Below are positions 41,403 through 49,892 of a DNA stretch of 64,000 nt, one piece after another (within the stretch, counting starts at the first letter, position 1; every line of letters starts with the position of its first letter). Under the pieces are notes generated by a model that saw only the letters and a program-made list of their open reading frames with translations, made no database searches and was not told the origin of the DNA. This DNA comes from JANQEU01 sp965601455 (GTDB taxonomy: Bacteria; Bacteroidota; Bacteroidia; Cytophagales; Cyclobacteriaceae), in assembly GCA_965601455.1 (NCBI GenBank), contig OZ271831.1:620001-684000 (forward strand), given 5' to 3'. The translations under genes were made by a program, and so were the position numbers.

Positions 41403-44243
41403 TCATTGCTTTATCAATTTTTGACTCATCACCAGTTCTTTATTGTCATTATAACCTTTGACAATATAAAGTCCGGATATTAACCGACTTATGTCAATAC
41501 TCTGCTGGTCTGAAACATCAATTTCCAACACTTTTCTGCCTTCAATTGTAAGAAGCTGGAGTGACTTAATCCCAAGATCCGGAGCAATTTGAAAATAATC
41601 ATGAGTAGGGTTTGGAAATAAATGAACACTGGTATTTAATTCATCTTTGGCGAGGACTAATTCCCCTTGAGAATATGTGCCATAGAAAAAACCGTGGCCA
41701 TGAGTGGCTGCCAATATTTTGGAATCGCTGGCCCTTAGATCAAACATATCTACTCGCATGGCAGGTAAGCCATTATTGTAACTAACCCAATCACTGTTTT
41801 CATCAGCAATACTTTCTAATCCCCATATTCCAATCTCCGTGGCTATTATCACCTTGTTATTGTCCAGAGGATTAAATCGGCACCACCGTACAGGCATATC
41901 TGGAAGATTCCGTTCTATGGATCTCCAGCTAGCCCCACCATCTCGGGTATACCAAATGGAATTAAGTCCGAAATTTGAGAAGCATACAACGAGTTCTTTC
42001 TCACTGGATCCTACATCTATCGACGAGATATATCCAAATGGCAACTGACCCTCGTCGATCCTCATGGTGCTGGAATTATATGGTAGTCCGGTGACTTTGT
42101 AGACTTGACCATTCTCTGTTCCGAAGAACAATGTTTTATCTAGTGGGGCGGAGTTTCCTGATAACTGTATAGCAGTAATAGCTTCCCTTAAATTAACATT
42201 TAGACCAACGAAACTAGTAGTGTCTAACCCCAGGTCATCCTTATCGAGAAATTTATTCACATTGACAATTTGAATTGTATCTCGATACCTTTCAGCGAGG
42301 TTGGGAAATAGTCCTCCATAAGAACTAGTTGCAGTGTTGGAATAAAGCAAGTTGGACTGGTCATCGTATGCTACTGGATTTACAAATAGCCCATTCACAT
42401 ACTTGCCTATAAAATACTGATTGTCTCCTACTAGAATATAGTATCGGTTTCCATAGACCATAGTAATTCGTAAATCATCATCATCCCGATCGAAGAAGCT
42501 GAAGCCACCATCACCTCCTGATAGGGTATATTCTTCATCATCAGACCAATTTCGATAGATACTCCCATTATCCTGCGTTCCGCCAATCGCTTCCTGTCTT
42601 CCTTCTTCTGGATGAAGAACTCCATGATAGTATTGCGTGGTGTTTAGATTCGAAAGAGCATTTTGAAATACGGGCAAAACCAGAGCGGGGTTTTCCGGGT
42701 TTAATGCGTGGTTCTGAGGATTAATATCATTGGTGACACTTAAATTTTCTGAAAAGAAAACACCTCCATCTGTAGCAATTAGTAGTTGGTTGGAATTTCC
42801 ATTAACAAATTGTAGATCATGAACATCGGCATGCACGTACTTTTCCCTAAAAAATCTTCTTTGTTCCTCCGTGGTGGCGGAAGCTTCCGAATACTTTGCG
42901 TACCAGTAAGAAAGTTGAATCCAATCTAAAGCATTAATGCTTGTCGCTGATGCGTCATTGAGGACGTATGTATCCAAACCCCCAATCACTACCTTATTAT
43001 CATCGTTTGGGTCAACAGCCAAAGCCATAGCATGCCAAGGAATGTTAAAAGCATTAGGTATTCCAATCAATTTATAAGTAAGGCCGCCATCCAAACTTTG
43101 TATCATTTGTACGTATTGATCTCGCAATTGATTTAGACTGTTATACTCTCCGGCAGTCATGATTGCGTAGATATGGTCTGGATTGGAGGGCGCAACCTTG
43201 ATCACAGATCGGCCGGGTATGTAGCCTTGATTTTCAAAGAAAGTACTGACACCATTGAGTCTTATCCACCAATTCACGCCATCCTGACTGACCAATATAA
43301 CCGACCCACCAAGATTTTGGGAGTTTCGCATGGTTGATGCATAGATATATCCATTTTGAGAGTCCACCTCCATATCTGAAACCTGGTAATCCATTTCGGT
43401 ACCGGGAATTTTTGGAAGTACCTGGTTCCAAGTGGCACCGTTATCCGTTGATCGATACAGCCCTTCTTGCACAAAACTCCTGGTTTCGTAAGTACCTGAC
43501 CCTACAGCCACATATAAAACACTGGATCCATTTTCTTCACGAATAATTATGTCATTCACATAATAGAAGACGGCTGTTGATGGAACTATCTCCCAATTTT
43601 CGCCAGCGTCCATAGACTTGTAAATGCCATTTCCCAGTCCGGTTGACTCGCGGTAGTTTACAAAAGCGGTGAAGGACTCACCAGTACCTAGATAAAGAAT
43701 ATTTTCATCGATGGGATCTGCGGCTAAACAGCTGATTGCCAAACCTTCAAACCCTTCAATTTTACTCCAACTCTTGTTTTCGGAATAGTCATCATTCCTC
43801 CAAAGGCTTCCGCTTACAGATCCCGTTAGTAAAAGTCCGGTAGAGGAATTGTAATGTAAAGCCCTGGACCTTCCTGGGATACTGGTTGAGATTTGTTCCC
43901 ATCCGAAATCCCTGCCGTTTGAGATTCTCTTATTAGACTGTGATTCCAAAATGTGGTTAAGACGTTCAAATGGAAACGTATGGGTATTACGGTCCTCTAC
44001 CATGTAGAGGTTCTGAAGCTGAGCTTTATCGGGTCCGTCGGGTAGAAAGTGGTCATCTCCAACTCTCATACTTGAGTCGTATTTACAAGAAAAAAGGCCT
44101 AAAAAAAGGATTAGTAAGTTCTTCGATAAGAAAAGTTGCTCTTCTATAGCTGACGAAACTCTTTGGGAAATCATAGGTTGTGCTTTAACAACAGGGTTAC
44201 GATAGGTAACATATCGATGAGCGATTACCCGTATAATATTCAT
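41403..44243 (-). CDS. T9SS-secreted BNR/sortilin-like propeller protein
   Basis: The 946-residue protein has an odd N-terminus. The first hydrophobic signal-like segment (LLILFLGLFSCKYD) begins only near residue 43, so an ATG at 44174 (removing 23 residues) is also possible. That segment carries a lipobox-like FSC. The body has repeated BNR/Asp-box and VPS10-like blades: SMDAGENWEIV, STDNGATWNQV, SQDGVNWWIR, SLDGGLTYKLI and TRDGGASWRSI. The C-terminal 80 residues form a type IX secretion sorting domain: VHLFPNPTHDYFQI, LLTIEGRKVLEIDVS and ISGLYIVKGY. It is therefore a surface or extracellular propeller, probably binding glycans or proteins. Confidence 0.88.
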   Translation of the reverse strand: MNIIRVIAHRYVTYRNPVVKAQPMISQRVSSAIEEQLFLSKNLLILFLGLFSCKYDSSMRVGDDHFLPDGPDKAQLQNLYMVEDRNTHTFPFERLNHILESQSNKRISNGRDFGWEQISTSIPGRSRALHYNSSTGLLLTGSVSGSLWRNDDYSENKSWSKIEGFEGLAISCLAADPIDENILYLGTGESFTAFVNYRESTGLGNGIYKSMDAGENWEIVPSTAVFYYVNDIIIREENGSSVLYVAVGSGTYETRSFVQEGLYRSTDNGATWNQVLPKIPGTEMDYQVSDMEVDSQNGYIYASTMRNSQNLGGSVILVSQDGVNWWIRLNGVSTFFENQGYIPGRSVIKVAPSNPDHIYAIMTAGEYNSLNQLRDQYVQMIQSLDGGLTYKLIGIPNAFNIPWHAMALAVDPNDDNKVVIGGLDTYVLNDASATSINALDWIQLSYWYAKYSEASATTEEQRRFFREKYVHADVHDLQFVNGNSNQLLIATDGGVFFSENLSVTNDINPQNHALNPENPALVLPVFQNALSNLNTTQYYHGVLHPEEGRQEAIGGTQDNGSIYRNWSDDEEYTLSGGDGGFSFFDRDDDDLRITMVYGNRYYILVGDNQYFIGKYVNGLFVNPVAYDDQSNLLYSNTATSSYGGLFPNLAERYRDTIQIVNVNKFLDKDDLGLDTTSFVGLNVNLREAITAIQLSGNSAPLDKTLFFGTENGQVYKVTGLPYNSSTMRIDEGQLPFGYISSIDVGSSEKELVVCFSNFGLNSIWYTRDGGASWRSIERNLPDMPVRWCRFNPLDNNKVIIATEIGIWGLESIADENSDWVSYNNGLPAMRVDMFDLRASDSKILAATHGHGFFYGTYSQGELVLAKDELNTSVHLFPNPTHDYFQIAPDLGIKSLQLLTIEGRKVLEIDVSDQQSIDISRLISGLYIVKGYNDNKELVMSQKLIKQ

Positions 44244-44382
44244 TTAATTAACATATAACGAATTTACATTTTTTCGATGGTTATACGAGTAAGATTATTA
44301 AGAATGCTATTGTTACATACATCACTATCCGATAGGAACTTGTTCGGAACCAGCTTAATTTAAGTGAATACTTTCGAAGGTT

Positions 44383-44826
44383 TCAGTCCCAGACATACCT
44401 CCACATGTTGTCAGGTTGTCGTTTCCAAACCGTATGAAATATTCCTTTATTCACCTTTTGATTTCCAAGGGTGTCGTAGTAAGTGAATGTGAAGTCTCCA
44501 TAGGTGTAGGCCAGGTCACCTGATTTACTAACATCAATAAATGTTGGACTCCAGGTTAGTGTTTCATTCGGTCTAAAATCATTTGCATACCAATTTCGAA
44601 TTTCAGCTTTCCCTTTCACGATTTTTCGATTTCTTCTAATCACTCCACTATCCGCGGCAAAATGGGCAAAGGCTTCCTCCAGGCCCTTTTCCTGAGCCAT
44701 ATCGTTAAATTCTTTTTCTGTATCGAAAACTTCCTTTTTCCACCTCTCGATATCCTGTTCAGAGCTGGATTTACACGAAAACAGCAACAGTGCAATGAGC
44801 AGGTAAAATGGAATTCTGAAAGTCAT
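44383..44826 (-). CDS. DUF4440/SnoaL-like (NTF2-fold) lipoprotein
   Basis: The 147-residue protein has a lipoprotein signal (LIALLLFSCKSSS, Cys near 18) and an NTF2-like domain: DTEKEFNDMAQEKGLEEAFAHF, IVKGKAEIRNWYAND, LAYTYGDFTFTY and GIFHTVWKRQPDNMWRYVWD. These cone-shaped folds bind small hydrophobic or sugar-like molecules, sometimes with isomerase or dehydratase activity; no specific function can be given. Its ATG overlaps the TAA stop of the GH30 gene by one base, so the two are translated together. That suggests a role around the sugar released by the glycosidase. Confidence 0.85.
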   Translation of the reverse strand: MTFRIPFYLLIALLLFSCKSSSEQDIERWKKEVFDTEKEFNDMAQEKGLEEAFAHFAADSGVIRRNRKIVKGKAEIRNWYANDFRPNETLTWSPTFIDVSKSGDLAYTYGDFTFTYYDTLGNQKVNKGIFHTVWKRQPDNMWRYVWD

Positions 44827-46322
44827 TATTTCGTGATCACAGATTGCATGGCATGTGGAGGAATGCTCAATGTAATAGCCTCGTTGTTTCGAATGTAGAG
44901 CCTGTAGTCAATTTGATCGTCACTTTGGTTCATAATGACATTGACCATGCTCCCATCTTCATTAACGAAAGACGTACTTAACAAATGACTTCTACTACTT
45001 ACTGTACTTATTCTTCTGGCTCCTGGTCGAATAAACTTCGAAAAATGACCAATATAGTAGTAGGTAGGTGTGTAGATAAGGTCGCCGGTATCTGTATCTC
45101 CATGAATTGGCGAGAAGCAAAAGTTTCCGACATGATTAGGACCTCCTTTTTGATCTAAAAGAATGTTCCAGTCTGTCCAACCAACCGTACCATTGTTGAA
45201 ATCATTGATGATTGATCTACCGTATCTTTCAGCGTGTTTCCAGTATTGGTACCGGTCCGGTCTAAATCCTTCTTGGCAACCTTCTGTAAAAAGAAGATTC
45301 TTACTCGGGAAAGACTCATTGATATTTCCGAGATTCGAAAACATTGGGTCTCCACCTGCCCAGGTTTCGTACCAGTGAAATCCAATACCCCAGGCATACT
45401 TGGAGGCTTCAGGATCCTCAAAAATGGTATTTGCCCGATGATTTATAAGATCTCTGTTATGATCCCAAACAACTATTTTTTTATCACCAAGTCCTTCCTG
45501 TTCCAGTACCGGACCCAGGTGATTCTTTAAGAAATCTCGTTCTTCTTCAGCTGTATAAATACACGACTCCCACCGCTGAACTGCCATGGGTTCATTCTGA
45601 ATGGTTATGCCCCAAATAGGCATTCCTTCAGCTTCATACGCTTTGATGAACTTGGCATAGTAGCGTGCCCAGGAATTGAAATATTCAGGAAGTAGCTTAC
45701 CTCCTTGTAACATGTTATTGTTGTCCTTCATGAATGCAGGTGGACTCCATGGACTGGCATAAAGTAGCAGGCTACCTCCTGCAGCCTCGATGGCTCTTTT
45801 AATTAATGGAATTCGAAATTCCTGATCGTGATCAATACTAAATGTCTCGAGTTCCTTATCACCTTCCTCGATGTAAGTGAAACTTCCGCTACTGAAATCA
45901 CAACTATGGATCGGTGTTCTACTCAAAGAATATCCAATACCTTCATCTTTGTCGTAATATGCTTTAAGGAACTCTTCCTGTTTATCAGCTGGTAATTTTG
46001 CGAAAACCTCCGCTGAGGCATCGGTAATTGCTCCTCCAATCCCGAGTAATGACTGGAAGGACTTATCTGGATTTACAAAAACCGAAACTTCATTTTCTAA
46101 TGGCTGAGAAGCAGTTTCAAAGGAAACTTTGCCTGTTTCCGATAATCTGAGATCCGTTTCACTTGCAGTAGTGTACACAACTGATTCTTTTCCAAGTACC
46201 GATCCGATTGGTGAAATAGTTGGTGCATTCGCTTCTGCGACGGGTTCGGTATCTGAGTTTTGAACTTCTGCACAACTTATTAGCAGGACAGAAATAAGGA
46301 ATGATGCTACTTTGAAATTCAT
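44826..46322 (-). CDS. GH30-family glycoside hydrolase lipoprotein
   Basis: From the ATG at 46322 the protein has 498 residues and a lipoprotein signal (SVLLISCAEVQ, Cys near 17). A beta-sandwich piece (NPDKSFQSLLGIGGAITDASAEV) precedes a TIM barrel. The GH30 catalytic acid/base is Glu at about residue 244 in TIQNEPMA and the nucleophile is Glu at about 347 in LFTEGCQEG. LLYASPWSPPAFMKDNNNML is also characteristic. The C-terminal beta domain is complete. GH30 members cleave beta-glucosyl, beta-xylosyl, beta-fucosyl or beta-1,6-glucan bonds; this one looks closest to glucosylceramidase or beta-1,6-glucanase types. It is the first gene of a pair with the NTF2-like lipoprotein. Confidence 0.93.
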   Translation of the reverse strand: MNFKVASFLISVLLISCAEVQNSDTEPVAEANAPTISPIGSVLGKESVVYTTASETDLRLSETGKVSFETASQPLENEVSVFVNPDKSFQSLLGIGGAITDASAEVFAKLPADKQEEFLKAYYDKDEGIGYSLSRTPIHSCDFSSGSFTYIEEGDKELETFSIDHDQEFRIPLIKRAIEAAGGSLLLYASPWSPPAFMKDNNNMLQGGKLLPEYFNSWARYYAKFIKAYEAEGMPIWGITIQNEPMAVQRWESCIYTAEEERDFLKNHLGPVLEQEGLGDKKIVVWDHNRDLINHRANTIFEDPEASKYAWGIGFHWYETWAGGDPMFSNLGNINESFPSKNLLFTEGCQEGFRPDRYQYWKHAERYGRSIINDFNNGTVGWTDWNILLDQKGGPNHVGNFCFSPIHGDTDTGDLIYTPTYYYIGHFSKFIRPGARRISTVSSRSHLLSTSFVNEDGSMVNVIMNQSDDQIDYRLYIRNNEAITLSIPPHAMQSVITK

Positions 46323-46349
46323 AGATCGTTTGGTTACGTGGATTGTCAT

Positions 46350-46357
46350 TAAAGATA
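46350..46357 (-). promoter_or_regulatory. possible -7 box TATCTTTA for the GH30 gene
   Basis: On the minus strand TATCTTTA lies 28 bases upstream of the ATG at 46322, one mismatch from TAnnTTTG. The remaining bases up to the S10 peptidase stop show nothing clear. Confidence 0.35.
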
Positions 46358-46467
46358 GTGAAAGCCATGCATTGATTGGCATATGACTTAAACAGGATCT
46401 TCTGACCTATTCAATCACTAAGGTTTTAAGTTCTGTTAGTTCTGGAATTTACTTCTAGTATAGAATC

Positions 46468-47970
46468 CTAATCGGTAAGAAAAGAACGAATATCATCCGC
46501 CAAACTAACAAAATCGGGTTCATGTAAGTACATCATATGCCCGGCTAAATAGTACTTCATAATGATTTTATCCCATTGGATTCCATTGCGTGAGTACGTG
46601 TACTCGGCATCGAAAAAGGGTGTAATCAGATCAAAATAGCCATTGGCAACCATTACTTTCATTGATGTATTTCGCCTCATAGTCTCTCCCAGTTTTCTTG
46701 CCACGTTCACGTAGTTAGGTTCCCAGAATGATTCCTTTGAAACCGGTCTCCAATTCCATTTTCTGCTCACTTCGCTGTTTGTAGTCAAATAGGGTCGATC
46801 CATCTTCACCTTAAGCGTAGAGGAGTAGTAGTAATTGAGTCCTGCTGTATATGCTGAAGACATTCGATAATCTGAAGGATCTCCAAGATGTAATCCATCA
46901 GCCAGTTTATCAATTTCCTCTCCAGTGTAACGTCCATCGAATCTTCCAATTACCAATCCTTGATCCGATAACAGCTCTTTTTGAAAGCGGTGCATAAGGA
47001 TTCTAAGATCTGACTTCAATATGTATTCTTTATCCAGACCTGTGAAATAGCTTAATTTTCCCGCGATTTCGTCCTTTTCTTCTGCAGTCATCAGGGACCC
47101 CTTATACAACGCAGGAGCATAAGAGTTATAGGTAAACTCTCTACTTTCTTCGATGAAGGACTCCATCGACTTATCCTGTCCAGCCTTTCCGTGGTGCCAG
47201 GCAGTTGCAGCCATACTTGGGAGATAAGTTAAATAAGAGGTGATATTGCCATGAATGGATGTAGAGCCGGCATAGTCGAGGGCTTGTGAAATTAAGACTA
47301 AACCATTCAATGCCATATTCTGTCCATTTCCTTCCAGTGCATTGGCAACAGCCACGGCCCTCATAGTACCAAAACTTTCTCCAACCAGGTATTTAGGAGA
47401 AAACCAGCGATTATTATCAGTCACCCATTTCCTGATGAACCTGGCGATAGACTCCGCATCCTCATTGAGGCCCCAGTAATCTTCCGTTTTGCCTTTACCA
47501 ATTACTTTGCTAAATCCTGTTCCAACCGGATCGATGAAAACAATATCGGTCAAATCCAGTATTCCGTTGGTATTATCTTCCAGGTTATACGGTGCCGCAC
47601 CGTCATCTTCTTTTGCTTCAGAATCAACCTTGACAAGTTTTGGGCCCAACATTCCCATATGTAGCCATACTGATGAAGATCCAGGGCCACCGTTGAAGAC
47701 AAAGGTTATTGGTCTTCTGGTAAGGTCACTTTCCTCTTCTTTGATGTAAGCCACTGACCATATAGATGCGACGTATTCGTTGCTCTCATTTTTCATGTAG
47801 GTCTCAGAGGCAATTGCCTGATATTTTATCACCTTCCCTCCATTCGAAATTTGATGATTGGTGACGAAAGACTTAGCCTCAGGTATGGCTTCTGGGGTTT
47901 CTTTTTTTTCCTGGGCTATTGTTGACACGGAAAACAAAAGGAGGAGATATAGGATGTTGAGGTTATTCAT
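46468..47970 (-). CDS. secreted S10-family serine carboxypeptidase
   Basis: The 500-residue protein has a signal peptide (about 1-20, ending STIAQ) and the alpha/beta-hydrolase fold of S10 peptidases. Signatures are NGGPGSSS at 93-100 (oxyanion hole), the nucleophile Ser199 in LVGESFGTMRA, a Asp in ANGYFDLITPFF near 445 and a His in YYLAGHMMYLHE near 478. All three catalytic residues are therefore in place. Family members release C-terminal amino acids at acidic pH, but exported bacterial ones can have other amide or ester substrates. It has its own upstream TACTTTTA element at 47992-47999 (minus strand) and is not tightly linked to neighbours. Confidence 0.93.
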   Translation of the reverse strand: MNNLNILYLLLLFSVSTIAQEKKETPEAIPEAKSFVTNHQISNGGKVIKYQAIASETYMKNESNEYVASIWSVAYIKEEESDLTRRPITFVFNGGPGSSSVWLHMGMLGPKLVKVDSEAKEDDGAAPYNLEDNTNGILDLTDIVFIDPVGTGFSKVIGKGKTEDYWGLNEDAESIARFIRKWVTDNNRWFSPKYLVGESFGTMRAVAVANALEGNGQNMALNGLVLISQALDYAGSTSIHGNITSYLTYLPSMAATAWHHGKAGQDKSMESFIEESREFTYNSYAPALYKGSLMTAEEKDEIAGKLSYFTGLDKEYILKSDLRILMHRFQKELLSDQGLVIGRFDGRYTGEEIDKLADGLHLGDPSDYRMSSAYTAGLNYYYSSTLKVKMDRPYLTTNSEVSRKWNWRPVSKESFWEPNYVNVARKLGETMRRNTSMKVMVANGYFDLITPFFDAEYTYSRNGIQWDKIIMKYYLAGHMMYLHEPDFVSLADDIRSFLTD

Positions 47971-48044
47971 TTCAGAGGGGTAAGTTTTCTGTAAAAGTAA
48001 AAATCAGGATTCAATCATCGAAACCGTCTTCAAATCGAACTCAA

Positions 48045-48872
48045 TTAGTAGGTTTTACCATGTCCAAATGCTCCCTTAACCATACAGATTTCGGATGCAA
48101 ATTGAACAGCTTTATCAAGACACGATTCCCGGTCTTTTTCACATAAATACGCAATAAGAAAAGCAGTAATAAATGCGTCACCGGCTCCAAGTGTATCCAC
48201 AGGTTGTATCGGTCGTGGGATTTGTTGGTACCAGTTCTCACCCTCCAATAAGAAGGCTTCGTTTGACCCGCGGGATGCCAGAGCAAGTTTACATCCCCCT
48301 TTTACTGCATCCTTCAGCAGGCTCTTTGTCGTATCCTCATCCCATTCAGAGCATGAGAAGAAGCCAATATCAACATACTGACAAAGATCTATGGCTCGAG
48401 TTCTATCAAAATCATCGGAGAAGTCATAGCTTATTATCGGCTTCATTCCCTTTAGTTGAGGAAGATAAGTATCCATGTAACTGTAAGCGCTTGTATGGAT
48501 CAGGGCAAAGGATTCCAGGTATGAGTGATCATTTAGTGCAAAGCTCATTGGAACGGATTTGCTCACTCCACCTTTATTGGAAGAAATGAATTTTCTTTCA
48601 CCATTTTCCACCGTCAAAATCGCCTCACCATTTGGCCCGTCTACCACCAGACAATGGGAAAAGTCAATTCTTTCATTCCTTAATACCGATTGAATGTGAT
48701 GGGCCTTGCTGTCACTCCCAAAGACACCAAGATAAGCAGCTTCGCATCCTAACATTTTTGCGTAAACAGAGAAGTTAAGACAGTTTCCTCCAGGATAAAA
48801 AGTACGAGTGTGTTGGTAATTGTCAGCAACATTATCCCCAATGCCGATTACATGCAGTTCATTTGAGATCAT
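48045..48872 (-). CDS. PfkB-family sugar kinase, fructoselysine-6-kinase-like
   Basis: The 275-residue protein is a ribokinase/PfkB kinase: N-terminal IGIGDNVADNYQH, GGNCLNFSVYAKMLG near residue 32, and the PfkB signature 2 DTLGAGDAFITAFLIAYL near 225, with the catalytic Asp in GAGD. The TFYPGGN start and short lid match FrlD, which phosphorylates fructoselysine at C6. It lies 8 bases after the SIS-domain gene whose product resembles FrlB, so the two would form the kinase and deglycase of Amadori-product breakdown. Other ketose amines such as glucoselysine or fructose-asparagine are possible substrates. Confidence 0.83.
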   Translation of the reverse strand: MISNELHVIGIGDNVADNYQHTRTFYPGGNCLNFSVYAKMLGCEAAYLGVFGSDSKAHHIQSVLRNERIDFSHCLVVDGPNGEAILTVENGERKFISSNKGGVSKSVPMSFALNDHSYLESFALIHTSAYSYMDTYLPQLKGMKPIISYDFSDDFDRTRAIDLCQYVDIGFFSCSEWDEDTTKSLLKDAVKGGCKLALASRGSNEAFLLEGENWYQQIPRPIQPVDTLGAGDAFITAFLIAYLCEKDRESCLDKAVQFASEICMVKGAFGHGKTY

Positions 48873-48880
48873 AATCGGAT

Positions 48881-49861
48881 TTAATATTTCACTTTACCCA
48901 TGTAGCGACGGGTTTCAAGAGGATGATTCCGAATGTTGGCAAGTGCTTGGCGGTATTCAGAGAGTACGCTATAGAAAAGTATCGGATTGAAAAAGTCCAC
49001 TACCGTCTTTGGTAGGTTTCCCATACCCAGTTCCCTTGCGTCTACAACTTCATATTTCCCTGCATAGTTGTCCAAAAAAGAAAGCACTCTTATATCCAGC
49101 GGTCGTGTACGGCCTTCATTGACAAGTACAATGAAGTTGGTATCCTTATCAGTTACCTCGAACGGGCCATGAAAAAATTCACCCGAGTGTATGGAGCTGG
49201 CATTCAACCATTGCATCTCCATGAGTGAACAAATCGCGAAACCGTAGGCATGTCCATAGCTTGCACCACTGGATAGTATGTAGAACATGTTTTCTTTTTC
49301 ATAAGTCTTCGCGAATAATTGTACCCGATCGCCGACTTGTTGACAAGCAGATGATACTATGTCATTTATATCAATAAGCGCCTCATGGAAATCTTTATAA
49401 TGAGCATATTCTTCCGTATAATGAAGTATTTCAAGACATAGAGCTAATGCAATAGCCATCGGATTGTCTTGAACCAACGAATCTTCACCCCAGTCATAGA
49501 TGATGTTGATCGTAGCGTGCTTGGCAATTTCAGAAGAGACATTGTTAGTCAATGTAATCGTGAGTGCTCCAGCATTTTGTGCCACTCTGGTTCCTTCTAC
49601 AAGTTCGGGGGTTTTGCCACTGTGGGAACAAATGATTACCACTGATCTTTTTCCCAATACTCTTGGAGTAGAATGAACAAACTCATTTGCTGTGATCAGG
49701 TCTGTTCTTAATTTACGACTTTCACCGGCTAGAAAGTATTTGGCCGAATAAAGGTCTACCAGTGAACCCCCACAGGCTACCAGAAAGACTTCCGAAATAT
49801 CGGGAAAATCCGTCTTCAACCTATCTACCAATAACTTAGTGTATTCCGAAATTATGCGCAT
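48881..49861 (-). CDS. SIS-domain deglycase/isomerase, FrlB-like
   Basis: The 326-residue protein has two SIS (sugar isomerase) domains. Visible are VFLVACGGSLVDLYSAKYF near residue 24, ICSHSGKTPELVEG near 75 (phosphosugar-binding SxSGxT) and MQWLNASSIHSGEFFHGPFEV near 215. The end, NHPLETRRYMGKVKY, is the strongest hint: FrlB-type fructoselysine-6-phosphate deglycases end in a very similar NPxxxRRYxGxxxY. Such enzymes split the phosphorylated Amadori product into glucose 6-phosphate and lysine. The gene lies between the transporter (31 bases) and the PfkB kinase (8 bases) on one strand. Confidence 0.85.
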   Translation of the reverse strand: MRIISEYTKLLVDRLKTDFPDISEVFLVACGGSLVDLYSAKYFLAGESRKLRTDLITANEFVHSTPRVLGKRSVVIICSHSGKTPELVEGTRVAQNAGALTITLTNNVSSEIAKHATINIIYDWGEDSLVQDNPMAIALALCLEILHYTEEYAHYKDFHEALIDINDIVSSACQQVGDRVQLFAKTYEKENMFYILSSGASYGHAYGFAICSLMEMQWLNASSIHSGEFFHGPFEVTDKDTNFIVLVNEGRTRPLDIRVLSFLDNYAGKYEVVDARELGMGNLPKTVVDFFNPILFYSVLSEYRQALANIRNHPLETRRYMGKVKY

Positions 49862-49892
49862 TTAAATCACATTTGATGATAATCCTTTCTGC

